Source: Acidobacteriaceae bacterium (GTDB lineage Bacteria; Acidobacteriota; Terriglobia; Terriglobales; Acidobacteriaceae). Taken from it: DNA of 57,761 nt. Made by a program: the position numbers and the translations under genes. Positions 18,752-26,346 of this stretch are shown here, in pieces (position 1 is the stretch's first letter; each line of letters begins with the position of its first letter). The notes under the pieces are model-generated. The model did not search any database, was not told where the DNA came from, and was given only the letters and a program-made list of their open reading frames with translations. Location of the stretch: positions 1 to 57,761 of the forward strand of contig JANXUR010000061.1 of NCBI GenBank assembly GCA_025356095.1, written 5' to 3'.

Positions 18752-20437
18752 CTACAACTCGTTCTTCTTCATTGCCTCCACCGCGTAGTTCACGGCTCTC
18801 GCCGTGAGCGCCATGTAGGTCAGCGACGGATTTACGCACGCAGTCGAAGCCATGCAGGCGCCGTCGGTGACGAACAGATTCTTGGCATCGTGGGCCTGAT
18901 TGTGCGAGTTGAGCACGCTGGTCTTGGGGTCGCGGCCCATGCGGGCACCGCCCATCTCATGGATGGTGATACCCGGAACATTGTCCTCGATGAAGGGTTG
19001 AATGTCGCGCGCGCCCGCGGCAGAAAGCATCTCCGCCGCGCAGATGGACATATCATGCAGCATGGCGCGTTCGTTCTCACCGTATTCGCAGGTGATGCGC
19101 AAAGCCGGAATGCCCCATGCGTCCTTTACCTCAGGATCAATCTCCACGCGATTCTTCGGGCTTGGCAGTGATTCGCCAAAGCCGTAGAAATCGAATGTCC
19201 ACGGACCGGGCTGGCTGAGTTCGGCTTTGTACTCGGGGCCGAATCCGGCCATTTGCTCGCCGCGCTGCCAGTTTTCGCGTCCGCCACCACCTTGATAGCC
19301 ATAGCCGCGCAAAAAGGCCTTGTGTTTGCTCTTGACGTTGCGGAAGCGCGGCATATAAATGCCATTGGGGCGACGTCCCTGATGGGTCTGGTTTTCGTGG
19401 CCCGGCATCCGTCCGCGTGCACCGCCGCCCATGCAATGGTCCATCACATAGGTGCCGAGCACGCCGCTGGAGTTACACAGTCCATGGGTAAACTCCGGTG
19501 TGGAAGAGTTCAATAAAATGCGGGTGGATTCCAGCGACGACGCGCACAAGAAGACAATGCGCGCGTTGAACTCCATCACCTCTTTGGTTTGGCCGTCAAT
19601 CACGCGGACGCCCTTGATGCGGCGCTTGGCGGAATCGTAAATCAAGCTATGTACAACGCTATGCGGACGCAGCGTAAGCTTGCCGGTGGCGCGAGCCGCT
19701 GGCAGCGTGGAGTTCAAGCTGCTGAAGTAAGACTTGGTGCTGCATCCGTGGTCGCAGGGGCCGCAGTAGTGGCACGCGGCGCGTCCGCGATGGCGTTGGG
19801 TGAGCACAGCGCTGCGGCCGATGGTCAGCATGCGCTCGTCGCCGAAATATTTGGCAACCGTGTCGCGCATATCCTCCTCGACGCAGAAAAAGTCCATGGG
19901 CGGCAGAAATTTGCCATCCGGTAATTGTGGCAAGCCTTCCATACGCCCGCTGACACCGATAAACTCTTCCACATGGTCGTACCAAGGAGCGAGATCGGCG
20001 TAGCGAATGGGCCAGTCAGCGCCGAGGCTTTCCTTGAGGTTTGCTTCAAAGTCGAGATCACTCCAGCGATAGGACTGGCGTCCCCACATGATGGAACGTC
20101 CACCGACCTGACGGCCGCGAATCCAAAGAAATGGCTTATCTTTGGGGGTGGTGTAGGGGTTTTCATTGTCATTGACGAAGAACTTGGCGTTGAGTTCGCC
20201 CAGCACTCCGCCCTTCTGCTGCATGGGTTGGTCGCGCTCAACTTTCTTGCGGTCGCCCAAATCGCGAAAGGTCTTTTCCCAAATCGGAACATGTTCGGCG
20301 TAGTCCTTATCTGGGTCAATGGGGCGGCCAGCTTCCAGGCAGAGCGTCTCCATGCCATTTTCGGTGAGTTCCTTGACAGCCCATCCGCCAGAGATGCCAG
20401 AGCCGATCACAATCGCGTCATATTGTTTGCTCGCCAT
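18752..20437 (-). CDS. GMC-family FAD dehydrogenase (gluconate 2-dehydrogenase/3-keto-glucoside large-subunit type)
   Basis: A 561-residue flavoprotein. The start at 20437 leaves YDAIVIGSGISGGWAVKEL, the FAD-binding glycine motif, at residues 5-23; a frame extending to 20494 overlaps the previous gene and adds a Cys-rich nonsense stretch. Later blocks fit the GMC family: GGRSIMWGRQSYRW (substrate/FAD contacts), CHYCGPCDHGC, and the C-terminal HEMGGARMG ... ACVNPSLTYMALTAR region with the His/Asn catalytic pair. Family members oxidise a sugar hydroxyl (C2 of gluconate or C3 of glucosides) and pass electrons to the respiratory chain through a cytochrome. The gene starts two bases after the stop of its small-subunit partner. 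No cytochrome c subunit is present here, so the electron acceptor must be encoded elsewhere. Confidence 0.9.
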   Translation of the reverse strand: MASKQYDAIVIGSGISGGWAVKELTENGMETLCLEAGRPIDPDKDYAEHVPIWEKTFRDLGDRKKVERDQPMQQKGGVLGELNAKFFVNDNENPYTTPKDKPFLWIRGRQVGGRSIMWGRQSYRWSDLDFEANLKESLGADWPIRYADLAPWYDHVEEFIGVSGRMEGLPQLPDGKFLPPMDFFCVEEDMRDTVAKYFGDERMLTIGRSAVLTQRHRGRAACHYCGPCDHGCSTKSYFSSLNSTLPAARATGKLTLRPHSVVHSLIYDSAKRRIKGVRVIDGQTKEVMEFNARIVFLCASSLESTRILLNSSTPEFTHGLCNSSGVLGTYVMDHCMGGGARGRMPGHENQTHQGRRPNGIYMPRFRNVKSKHKAFLRGYGYQGGGGRENWQRGEQMAGFGPEYKAELSQPGPWTFDFYGFGESLPSPKNRVEIDPEVKDAWGIPALRITCEYGENERAMLHDMSICAAEMLSAAGARDIQPFIEDNVPGITIHEMGGARMGRDPKTSVLNSHNQAHDAKNLFVTDGACMASTACVNPSLTYMALTARAVNYAVEAMKKNEL

Positions 20438-20439
20438 GA

Positions 20440-21120
20440 TTATTTCGCGGCCTCCGCAGGGGTAGCAGTCGCAGCAGGTGCAATGGTGACGCATGCGCCG
20501 TGGCTGGTGGGTACCACTTCATAGTGAAGCACTTGTGTGGCACCGATTTCTGAGGTGAAGAATCCGACGAGCGTCAGATGCTTCATGGCGCGGAAGAAGC
20601 TGGTCTCCACTGGTTTGGGGTGGTAACGATTCTCACCCGTAAATGGAGTGGCTGCTTCGCGCGTGCGGGTCAGGTGTTCGTCCCAGTAGCTGAGCATCTG
20701 CTTCTGCTGCACCGAGGTGCAATCCAGAAACACCGCACCATAGGTGGCCTTGCACTCGGCATCCGCCTGGTCCAGGTCCTTCAAGAACTGGTCGCGCTCC
20801 GGTGGGCTGTACCATTCGGCGAGCAGCAGATCAATGAACTCATTCACCCGCGCGGCCTTGGCTCCCGGCGTATCTGTCGCGGGGATGATCCATTCGGAGA
20901 TGGCGGCGACCGTAGCGTTCTGGTGGGGGTTCAGCACCTTCAGCGCGGTTCCGCCGGGTGGCGTTTCGGCATTAATCTGCTGGTGCACACCATGCAGCAT
21001 GGCCAGCGCACTGCTGGAAAGCAAGGGCAGGGCGACGGCTCCGCTCAAAAGGCGAATAATGTCTCGCCGGGAAAGTTCCGGCAGAGATAATCCCGTGGCC
21101 GACGGTTTGGGTTCAGGCAT
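20440..21120 (-). CDS. Gluconate 2-dehydrogenase subunit 3 family protein
   Basis: A 226-residue exported partner of the GMC dehydrogenase. The N-terminus has a twin-arginine signal, SRRDIIRLLSGAVALPLL, about residue 17, consistent with the small subunit carrying the flavoprotein across the membrane by hitch-hiking. The mature part shows the family's features: AISEWIIPATDTPGAKAARV near residue 95 and FIDLLLAEWYSPPERDQFLKDLD after it. Small subunits of this family are needed for export and assembly of the large subunit. It is tightly coupled to the downstream GMC gene. Directly upstream of its start codon lies the long 13-bp repeat array, which would be in its leader if transcription begins further upstream. 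Confidence 0.87.
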   Translation of the reverse strand: MPEPKPSATGLSLPELSRRDIIRLLSGAVALPLLSSSALAMLHGVHQQINAETPPGGTALKVLNPHQNATVAAISEWIIPATDTPGAKAARVNEFIDLLLAEWYSPPERDQFLKDLDQADAECKATYGAVFLDCTSVQQKQMLSYWDEHLTRTREAATPFTGENRYHPKPVETSFFRAMKHLTLVGFFTSEIGATQVLHYEVVPTSHGACVTIAPAATATPAEAAK

Positions 21121-21128
21121 AAGTTGAC

Positions 21129-21258
21129 ACCTCGGTACTTCGAATCGGTCGTGCGAATCGGTCGTGCGAATCAGTCGTGCGAATCAAGGGTTCAAATCGG
21201 TACAGCGAACCCGACATGCGAGTTCGTCTCGCAGGTTCGTTATGCAAATCAAAGACGG
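21129..21258. repeat. 13-bp tandem array, about ten units, progressively diverged
   Basis: Head-to-tail units of 13 bases starting eight bases upstream of the subunit-3 gene start. Units at 21142, 21155 and 21168 are nearly identical (GAATCGGTCGTGC); those to the right keep the period and the terminal C or GC but drift (AAATCGGTACAGC, GAACCCGACATGC, GAGTTCGTCTCGC, AGGTTCGTTATGC). The unit at 21129 keeps TCGGTA. The array fills nearly the whole gap to the TIM-barrel gene. Confidence 0.8.
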
Positions 21259-21292
21259 CGGGCCAGTTGCACTGGTGCCACCGTCTTCATGT

Positions 21293-22183
21293 TTAGGCCT
21301 GCGCGGAGCGAATCGCAAATTCTCGTGCCGCTTTCAGGCTGGCGATTGGGTCAGCCGTCGGAATGAACTCCATGGCGACGTAGCCCTTGTACTTGAGTTG
21401 TTGCATCTTGCGGAAGATGCTGGCGTAGTTGATCTCGCCAGTGCCGGGCTCGTTGCGGCCGGGTACGTCCGCAATGTGGAACAAGCCACACTGGTCAATA
21501 TTCTTCTCCATCTTCTCGATCAGGTTCCCCTCGGAAATCTGCTCGTGGTAGAAGTCGTAAAGGAATTTGACGCGTGGGCTACCCACGGCGCGGGTGATCT
21601 CGAAACCTTCTGCAACCGAGGTCAAGTAGTACTTGGGATTTTCTTCGCCGTCTATGTTTTCCAGCAGCAGGGTCCAATTGCGGCGCTCGGCGATGTCGGC
21701 GGCGCGCTTCAGGGCTTCAATGCAGGCCTTGTGATGCGCCTCTTGCGACAGGCCTTCCACGCGGTTGCCGGAAAGCATGATGATGCTGTTCGTGCCAATC
21801 TGCTCGGTCACCTTGGCGAAGCCGTCGAGTTCGGTGAGGAACTCCTTCTGGGTGGCAGGATTCGCGATACCAGTGTGCATACCGGCGGTGCAGTCCACCA
21901 CCATGTTAAGTTCCCGCATCTTGGCCATATTGGTTTTGTAGTCAGCGGGTGTCCACTTCTCAAACTCTCCCACCAGTTCTACGGCATGGTAGCCAGCGGC
22001 GGCGACTTTCTCCAGGCGCTGCGTAAACGGCAGGTCGCGGTACACGGTCCACAGCATTACGGAAAGTTTGAACGAAGGCTCAGCCATTGAGGCATAGGCG
22101 GCAGCCGGAGAAGACAACGCGGGCAGCACGGCGGAGCCTAGGGCAGCGCCAGAGACAAGTTTAGAAAAGTCGCGACGGTTCAT
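21293..22183 (-). CDS. Tat-exported hydroxypyruvate-isomerase-like TIM-barrel protein
   Basis: A 296-residue protein of the xylose-isomerase-like TIM-barrel superfamily. MNRRDFSKLVSGAALGSAVL is a Tat-type signal, so it would act in the periplasm. The barrel matches the hydroxypyruvate isomerase branch: LSVMLWTVYRDLPFTQRLE at the start, GYHAVELVGE, WTLLLENIDGEEN with the first metal Glu, and KFLYDFYHEQISEGNL with Asp, His and Gln ligands, then GTGEINYASIF and GYVAMEFIPTADP with the last Glu. Exported homologues next to GMC and Gfo/Idh genes are better explained as sugar epimerases or keto-glycoside lyases than as hydroxypyruvate isomerase proper. An ideal AAGGAGG sits six bases before the ATG. 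It precedes the subunit-3 and GMC genes on the same strand. Confidence 0.83.
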   Translation of the reverse strand: MNRRDFSKLVSGAALGSAVLPALSSPAAAYASMAEPSFKLSVMLWTVYRDLPFTQRLEKVAAAGYHAVELVGEFEKWTPADYKTNMAKMRELNMVVDCTAGMHTGIANPATQKEFLTELDGFAKVTEQIGTNSIIMLSGNRVEGLSQEAHHKACIEALKRAADIAERRNWTLLLENIDGEENPKYYLTSVAEGFEITRAVGSPRVKFLYDFYHEQISEGNLIEKMEKNIDQCGLFHIADVPGRNEPGTGEINYASIFRKMQQLKYKGYVAMEFIPTADPIASLKAAREFAIRSAQA

Positions 22184-22189
22184 GAAGAG

Positions 22190-22196
22190 CCTCCTT
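22190..22196 (-). promoter_or_regulatory. Consensus Shine-Dalgarno of the TIM-barrel gene
   Basis: AAGGAGG on the minus strand, six bases before the ATG at 22183; the strongest ribosome site in this part of the window. Confidence 0.8.
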
Positions 22197-22297
22197 GAGT
22201 TGCCAACACTACTTGAGTTTCCAGCACGAAGTGACTAGCACTCCGACCGGCAAATCGAAACAACTACACCGCAGTGCCGCGCACGAATTCTACCGCA

Positions 22298-23836
22298 CTA
22301 TGCGGTCTTTGGGCGCAGCACCGCCCGCAGGGGCGCGCAGAGCGCTAGCAGGGCGGCCTGCTGCTGCCCGGCCCAGTCTGCATCCTTGCCGAGTTCGCGC
22401 GCCAACACTGCGGCCACTGGGGCCGCGCAATCGGAACTGGCGGCGAGGTCGAGAAACAGGCTGCGAGTGCGCCGCGCCAGCACGTCTTCTGCGGTGCGGG
22501 CCATCTCTTGCCGCGCAGCGGCTACCACGTCGGCATAAATGTAAGGCAGGTTCGGGTGCAGCGGCGCCGCGAGCGTCGAATCCGCACTGACCATCGCAGC
22601 GGTATCCGGCTCGGCGGCCAGCACAATCCCTGCCGTCCGGCATGGAGCAGCAGGCAGTCCAGCCATTTCGACTGCTTTGTCCACAGCGTCCTCGGCCATG
22701 CGGCGGTAAGTGGTCCATTTGCCTCCGGCGACGGTGACCAACCCGCTAGCCGCGACGGTAACCGAGTGCTCTCGCGAGAGGCCCGCCGTGCTGTTCGCGT
22801 CCTGCCGAATCAAAGGGCGCAAGCCCGCGAAGGAGGCAGTGGCATCCTCCACGGTCAGCGGCGAATCCAGATAACGATTCAGTTGCGCCAGAATGAACTC
22901 CGCCTCAACGCTGGTTGGTACCGGGTCGTGTACGGCGCGTTCGGCTTCCACATCCGTGGTGCCAACGATCACATGATTGTGCCAGGGAATCGCGAATAGC
23001 ACGCGGCCGTCGTCGGTCTTTGGCACCATGATGGCGCTTTGCATTGGCAGCAGAGCGCGCGGAAACACCAGATGGCTGCCCCGGCTCCAACGTAGCATGG
23101 GCTTGGCGGCTGGCGAATCCTCGGTGCGAATCTCATCCACAAAAATGCCGGTCGCGTTGATGATGGCGCGCGCGCGAACTTCAACTTCTCGGCCCGACTC
23201 TTCGTCGCGTGCCACCACGCCGCTGAGCTTGCCCAGCCCACTGCTTTTGCCGCCCTCGCGAAGAAAACGCAGTGCAGGCATGTAGTTCAGCACCACCGCA
23301 CCTTGGTCTGCCGCAGTGCGGGCCAGCGCCACCGCCATCCGAGCATCGTCAAATTGGCAATCGGAATAGAGTACTCCGCCGACAAGGCCTTTGGGCTGCG
23401 CGCCCGGCAGATGCTCCAGTGTTTTCGATGCGCCTAGCAGTTTCGTGGGCGATAGCCCATAGCGACCGGCCAGCAGGTCGTAGATCTTCAGCCCGGTAAA
23501 GTAAAATGGCGCGTCCAAGTAGTGGTAGAGCGGCACGATGAAAGGAACTTCGCGCACCAGCGCGGGCGCATTTCGCAGCAGGATGGCGCGTTCGCGCAGA
23601 GCTTCGCGCACCAGCGGTATGTTGCCCTGCGCCAGATAGCGTACCCCTCCGTGCACCAACTTGGTGGAGCGGCTGGAGGTTGCATGGGCAAAATCTTTCG
23701 CTTCGATGAGGGCCGTGCGATAGCCGCGCGAGGCTGCATCCAGCGCAGCGCCGAGGCCGGTGGCACCGCCGCCGATCACCAGCACGTCAAACACGCCGTC
23801 GCTGGCTAGAGCTCGAAGATTGGATTCGCGGTTCAT
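22298..23836 (-). CDS. glpD: Aerobic glycerol-3-phosphate dehydrogenase
   Basis: FAD enzyme, peripheral on the inner membrane, that oxidises sn-glycerol 3-phosphate to dihydroxyacetone phosphate and reduces quinone. The ATG at 23836 gives 512 residues, the normal length; a GTG at 23854 would add six. The FAD motif FDVLVIGGGATGLGAAL covers residues 16-32, followed by the family block AHATSSRSTKLVHGGVRYL, and FAIPWHNHVIVGTTD in the middle. A C-terminal cap domain follows VTVAGGKWTTYRRMAEDAV. It lies 33 bases after the glpK stop on the same strand, so glpF, glpK and glpD form a glycerol operon or regulon in the order uptake, phosphorylation, oxidation. Confidence 0.96.
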   Translation of the reverse strand: MNRESNLRALASDGVFDVLVIGGGATGLGAALDAASRGYRTALIEAKDFAHATSSRSTKLVHGGVRYLAQGNIPLVREALRERAILLRNAPALVREVPFIVPLYHYLDAPFYFTGLKIYDLLAGRYGLSPTKLLGASKTLEHLPGAQPKGLVGGVLYSDCQFDDARMAVALARTAADQGAVVLNYMPALRFLREGGKSSGLGKLSGVVARDEESGREVEVRARAIINATGIFVDEIRTEDSPAAKPMLRWSRGSHLVFPRALLPMQSAIMVPKTDDGRVLFAIPWHNHVIVGTTDVEAERAVHDPVPTSVEAEFILAQLNRYLDSPLTVEDATASFAGLRPLIRQDANSTAGLSREHSVTVAASGLVTVAGGKWTTYRRMAEDAVDKAVEMAGLPAAPCRTAGIVLAAEPDTAAMVSADSTLAAPLHPNLPYIYADVVAAARQEMARTAEDVLARRTRSLFLDLAASSDCAAPVAAVLARELGKDADWAGQQQAALLALCAPLRAVLRPKTA

Positions 23837-23869
23837 GGTGAGAATGCGGCGCACGGAGCAGTCCGTCGC

Positions 23870-25375
23870 CTAGTTGTCATCCTCCGGTGCGTCCCATCCG
23901 CGGCAGCGTTCAATCGCGCGTGCCCAGCGGCGCAGTGTCTTAGCTCGCGCTTCCTGGGGGATGGATGATTTGTAGCGTTGATCCACCTTCCACTTCGAGG
24001 CAACGTCGTCCGGCGTCTTCCAGATGCCCGCGCCGAGTCCAGCCAGATACGCTGCGCCCAGTGCGGTGGTTTCGCTGACGACCGGACGCACTACGTCAAT
24101 GCCCAGCAAGTCAGCCTGCCGCTGCATGGCGAAATCATTTTGCGAGACTCCGCCATCCACGCGAAGTTCGGTGAGGGTTACGCCCGACTCCTGTTGAATC
24201 AGACGGATGACGTCGGCGGCCTGGCAAGCAATGGACTCCAGCGCGGCGTGGACAATATGCGCGCGCGTAGTGCCGCGGGTGATGCCAAGAATCATGCCGC
24301 GCGCGTAGGGATCCCAGTGCGGTGCACCGAGGCCAACAAAGGCTGGCACAAAGACGACGCCGCCGGAGTCAGGCACGCTGCGAGCGAGCGCATCGGTTTC
24401 AGGCGACCCCTTGACGAAGCCCATTTCATCGCGAATCCACTGCACCGCCGCACCGCTGACAAAGACCGCGCCCTCTAGCGCGTAACTGGCTTTGCCCACT
24501 TCGCTGGAAAACGCGACGGTCGTAAGCAGGCCCTTCTGGCTCTGCACAATTTTTTCGCCAGTGTTGGCCAGCACGAACGAGCCGGTACCGTAGGTGCACT
24601 TGGCGGCTCCGGCGGTAAAGCCAGCTTGTCCGCATAAAGCCGCCTGCTGGTCGCCCGCAATTCCGGTAATAGGAATGGCGGTCCCAAAAAGTGAAGCGTC
24701 GGTGTCACCAAAATGCGCGGTGCAGGGCAAGGCTTCCGGTAAAACCGCCGCCGGAACCTTTAGCATCGCCAGCATCTCGCCGCTCCAGTTCAGCGTGGTC
24801 AGGTCAAAGAGCAGCGTACGCGAGGCGTTGGTGTAGTCGGTGCGATGCTGCTTGCCGCCGGTCAACTTCCACAGCAGCCAGCTATCTACATTCCCGAAGC
24901 AGACTTCGCCACGCTCGGCCCGGTCGCGCAGGCCAGCGACGTTTTGCAGCAGCCAGTGGACCTTGGTGCCCGAAAAGTAGGGGTCGAGCGGTAGCCCGGT
25001 GATGGCACGGGAGCGGGCTTCGAAACCAGCGGCTTTCAACTCGGCGCAATAGGCTGCCGTGCGGCGGTCTTGCCACACGATGGCGCGGTGAACCGGCTCT
25101 CCGCTCGCTCGATCCCACACAATCGTCGTTTCCCGCTGGTTGGTAATGCCGATCGCGGCAACGTCCCCCGCCGTAATGTGGGCGCGCTTCAGAGCTTCAT
25201 ACACGGTGCGCAGCTGGCTCTGCCATATTTCTTCGGGGTCGTGCTCCACCCATCCCGGCTGGGGATAGTGCTGCTCGATCTCTTCTTGCGCGAAGGTGAT
25301 GAGGTTGCCGTCGCTGTCGAAAACGGCAGTGCGAGAACTGGTGGTGCCTTGGTCAAGAGCGAGGATGTATTTCAC
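23870..25375 (-). CDS. glpK: Glycerol kinase
   Basis: Transfers phosphate from ATP to glycerol, trapping it as glycerol 3-phosphate. The 501 residues are full length for the FGGY kinase family. DQGTTSSR at residues 8-15 is the phosphate-binding loop, VWQDRRTA and GLPLDPYFSGTK are glycerol-kinase signatures, and ELRVDGGVSQNDFAMQRQADLLGIDV is split here as the DGG adenine-binding loop and its following helix. The start is the only plausible one. Upstream at 25385-25398 lies a perfect 14-bp palindrome of the LacI type, ten bases from the ATG, which suggests direct repression of glpK separately from glpF. Product level in related bacteria is often controlled by glycerol 3-phosphate; no glpR-like gene is in view. 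Confidence 0.97.
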   Translation of the reverse strand: MKYILALDQGTTSSRTAVFDSDGNLITFAQEEIEQHYPQPGWVEHDPEEIWQSQLRTVYEALKRAHITAGDVAAIGITNQRETTIVWDRASGEPVHRAIVWQDRRTAAYCAELKAAGFEARSRAITGLPLDPYFSGTKVHWLLQNVAGLRDRAERGEVCFGNVDSWLLWKLTGGKQHRTDYTNASRTLLFDLTTLNWSGEMLAMLKVPAAVLPEALPCTAHFGDTDASLFGTAIPITGIAGDQQAALCGQAGFTAGAAKCTYGTGSFVLANTGEKIVQSQKGLLTTVAFSSEVGKASYALEGAVFVSGAAVQWIRDEMGFVKGSPETDALARSVPDSGGVVFVPAFVGLGAPHWDPYARGMILGITRGTTRAHIVHAALESIACQAADVIRLIQQESGVTLTELRVDGGVSQNDFAMQRQADLLGIDVVRPVVSETTALGAAYLAGLGAGIWKTPDDVASKWKVDQRYKSSIPQEARAKTLRRWARAIERCRGWDAPEDDN

Positions 25376-25384
25376 GGTCAGCTC

Positions 25385-25398
25385 CGTAAGCGCTTACG
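25385..25398. promoter_or_regulatory. Perfect LacI-type palindrome upstream of glpK
   Basis: CGTAAGCGCTTACG, a perfect 14-bp palindrome with the CG centre typical of LacI/GalR operators, ends nine bases before the glpK start codon, where bound repressor would block transcription or initiation. No LacI-family gene lies in the window. Confidence 0.6.
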
Positions 25399-25476
25399 TC
25401 AATTTGAGTGCAAAAATCATTGCGCCACAAAACTCAAGCGCGACTTCTGCCGCGCCCCAATTCTTGGTTTCCCACC

Positions 25477-26262
25477 TTAACTACGTTTCATAAACGGCCG
25501 CATACACACCTGATAAATCGTCGCTCCCAGCACCCCGCCGATCAGTGGCCCCGCTATCGGTACCCACCAGAAGTTGCCCGGTGAAGGGAACGCTTGCTCA
25601 CCCCAACCTGCTGCGAAGGCAAACAGCCGCGGGCCGAGGTCACGGGCCGGGTTGATCGCCCAGCCTTCCAGATAGCCGCCCGCCGCGCCAATCACCGCCA
25701 CCAGCAAACCAATCGCCAGCGCGCCCCCATTGGCCTGCGGCGCCACCGTGTTGAACTGGTCGGTGATGGCGAAGATGCCCAGCAGCAGAATCGCCGTCAG
25801 AATGATTTCGTCGCCAAACGCATGCCACGGGGTGATGGCCAAGCCGGGGTGCGTGAAGAAGATGCTGGCCGTGGTGCCGCCAGACTCCATATTGCGCACC
25901 GCATTGTGCAACGTGTTGTAGTGGTCAATCACCGGACTGTAAAGCTGATACACCACCGCCGCACCCACAAATCCGCCTGCCACCTGCGCCGCCACATAAG
26001 GGAAAAACTTTTTCCAGGGGAAGTCGCGATGAATGCACAAGGCCAGCGTCACGGCGGGATTGGCGTGAGTGCCGGAAACGGTTCCCGTGACGTAGATCGC
26101 CAGCGTTACAGCCATGCCCCATGCGATGCAGACCCCCCAGTAGGCTTGCGCGTAAGGACTGGGGTCGTAGAGAAAGTACATGGCGGCGACGGAATCGCCG
26201 AGCGAAATGATGATGGCTACTGCGATCAACTCGGCGAGCAACTCGCCGGCCAGCTTCTTCAT
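25477..26262 (-). CDS. glpF: Glycerol facilitator / aquaglyceroporin
   Basis: Inner-membrane channel of 261 residues with six hydrophobic helices and two half-helices. The two family motifs are present: NPA at residues 68-70 (in THANPAVTLAL) and NPA at 204-206, followed by Arg207 and Asp208. The NPARD form with Asp after Arg is characteristic of glycerol-conducting rather than water-only channels. Loops are compatible with the GlpF subgroup. It is the first gene of the glycerol set, 101 bases upstream of glpK, and would supply glycerol by facilitated diffusion. The start ATG follows a GGGGACG stretch. Confidence 0.94.
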   Translation of the reverse strand: MKKLAGELLAELIAVAIIISLGDSVAAMYFLYDPSPYAQAYWGVCIAWGMAVTLAIYVTGTVSGTHANPAVTLALCIHRDFPWKKFFPYVAAQVAGGFVGAAVVYQLYSPVIDHYNTLHNAVRNMESGGTTASIFFTHPGLAITPWHAFGDEIILTAILLLGIFAITDQFNTVAPQANGGALAIGLLVAVIGAAGGYLEGWAINPARDLGPRLFAFAAGWGEQAFPSPGNFWWVPIAGPLIGGVLGATIYQVCMRPFMKRS

Positions 26263-26346
26263 GGTCGTCCCCGCAGGGTGCTCGCAGGCTAGGCAGAGCG
26301 AACCCTAAGATTTTTTGTCGTGTCAGAAGTACAAAATCACCGCGAG

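Noticed and set aside
22203-22241. Tandem repeat upstream of the TIM-barrel gene (CCAACAC, CCAGCAC, CTAGCAC)
   Set aside because: Spacing is irregular (18 then 14 bases), so it is not a tandem array.
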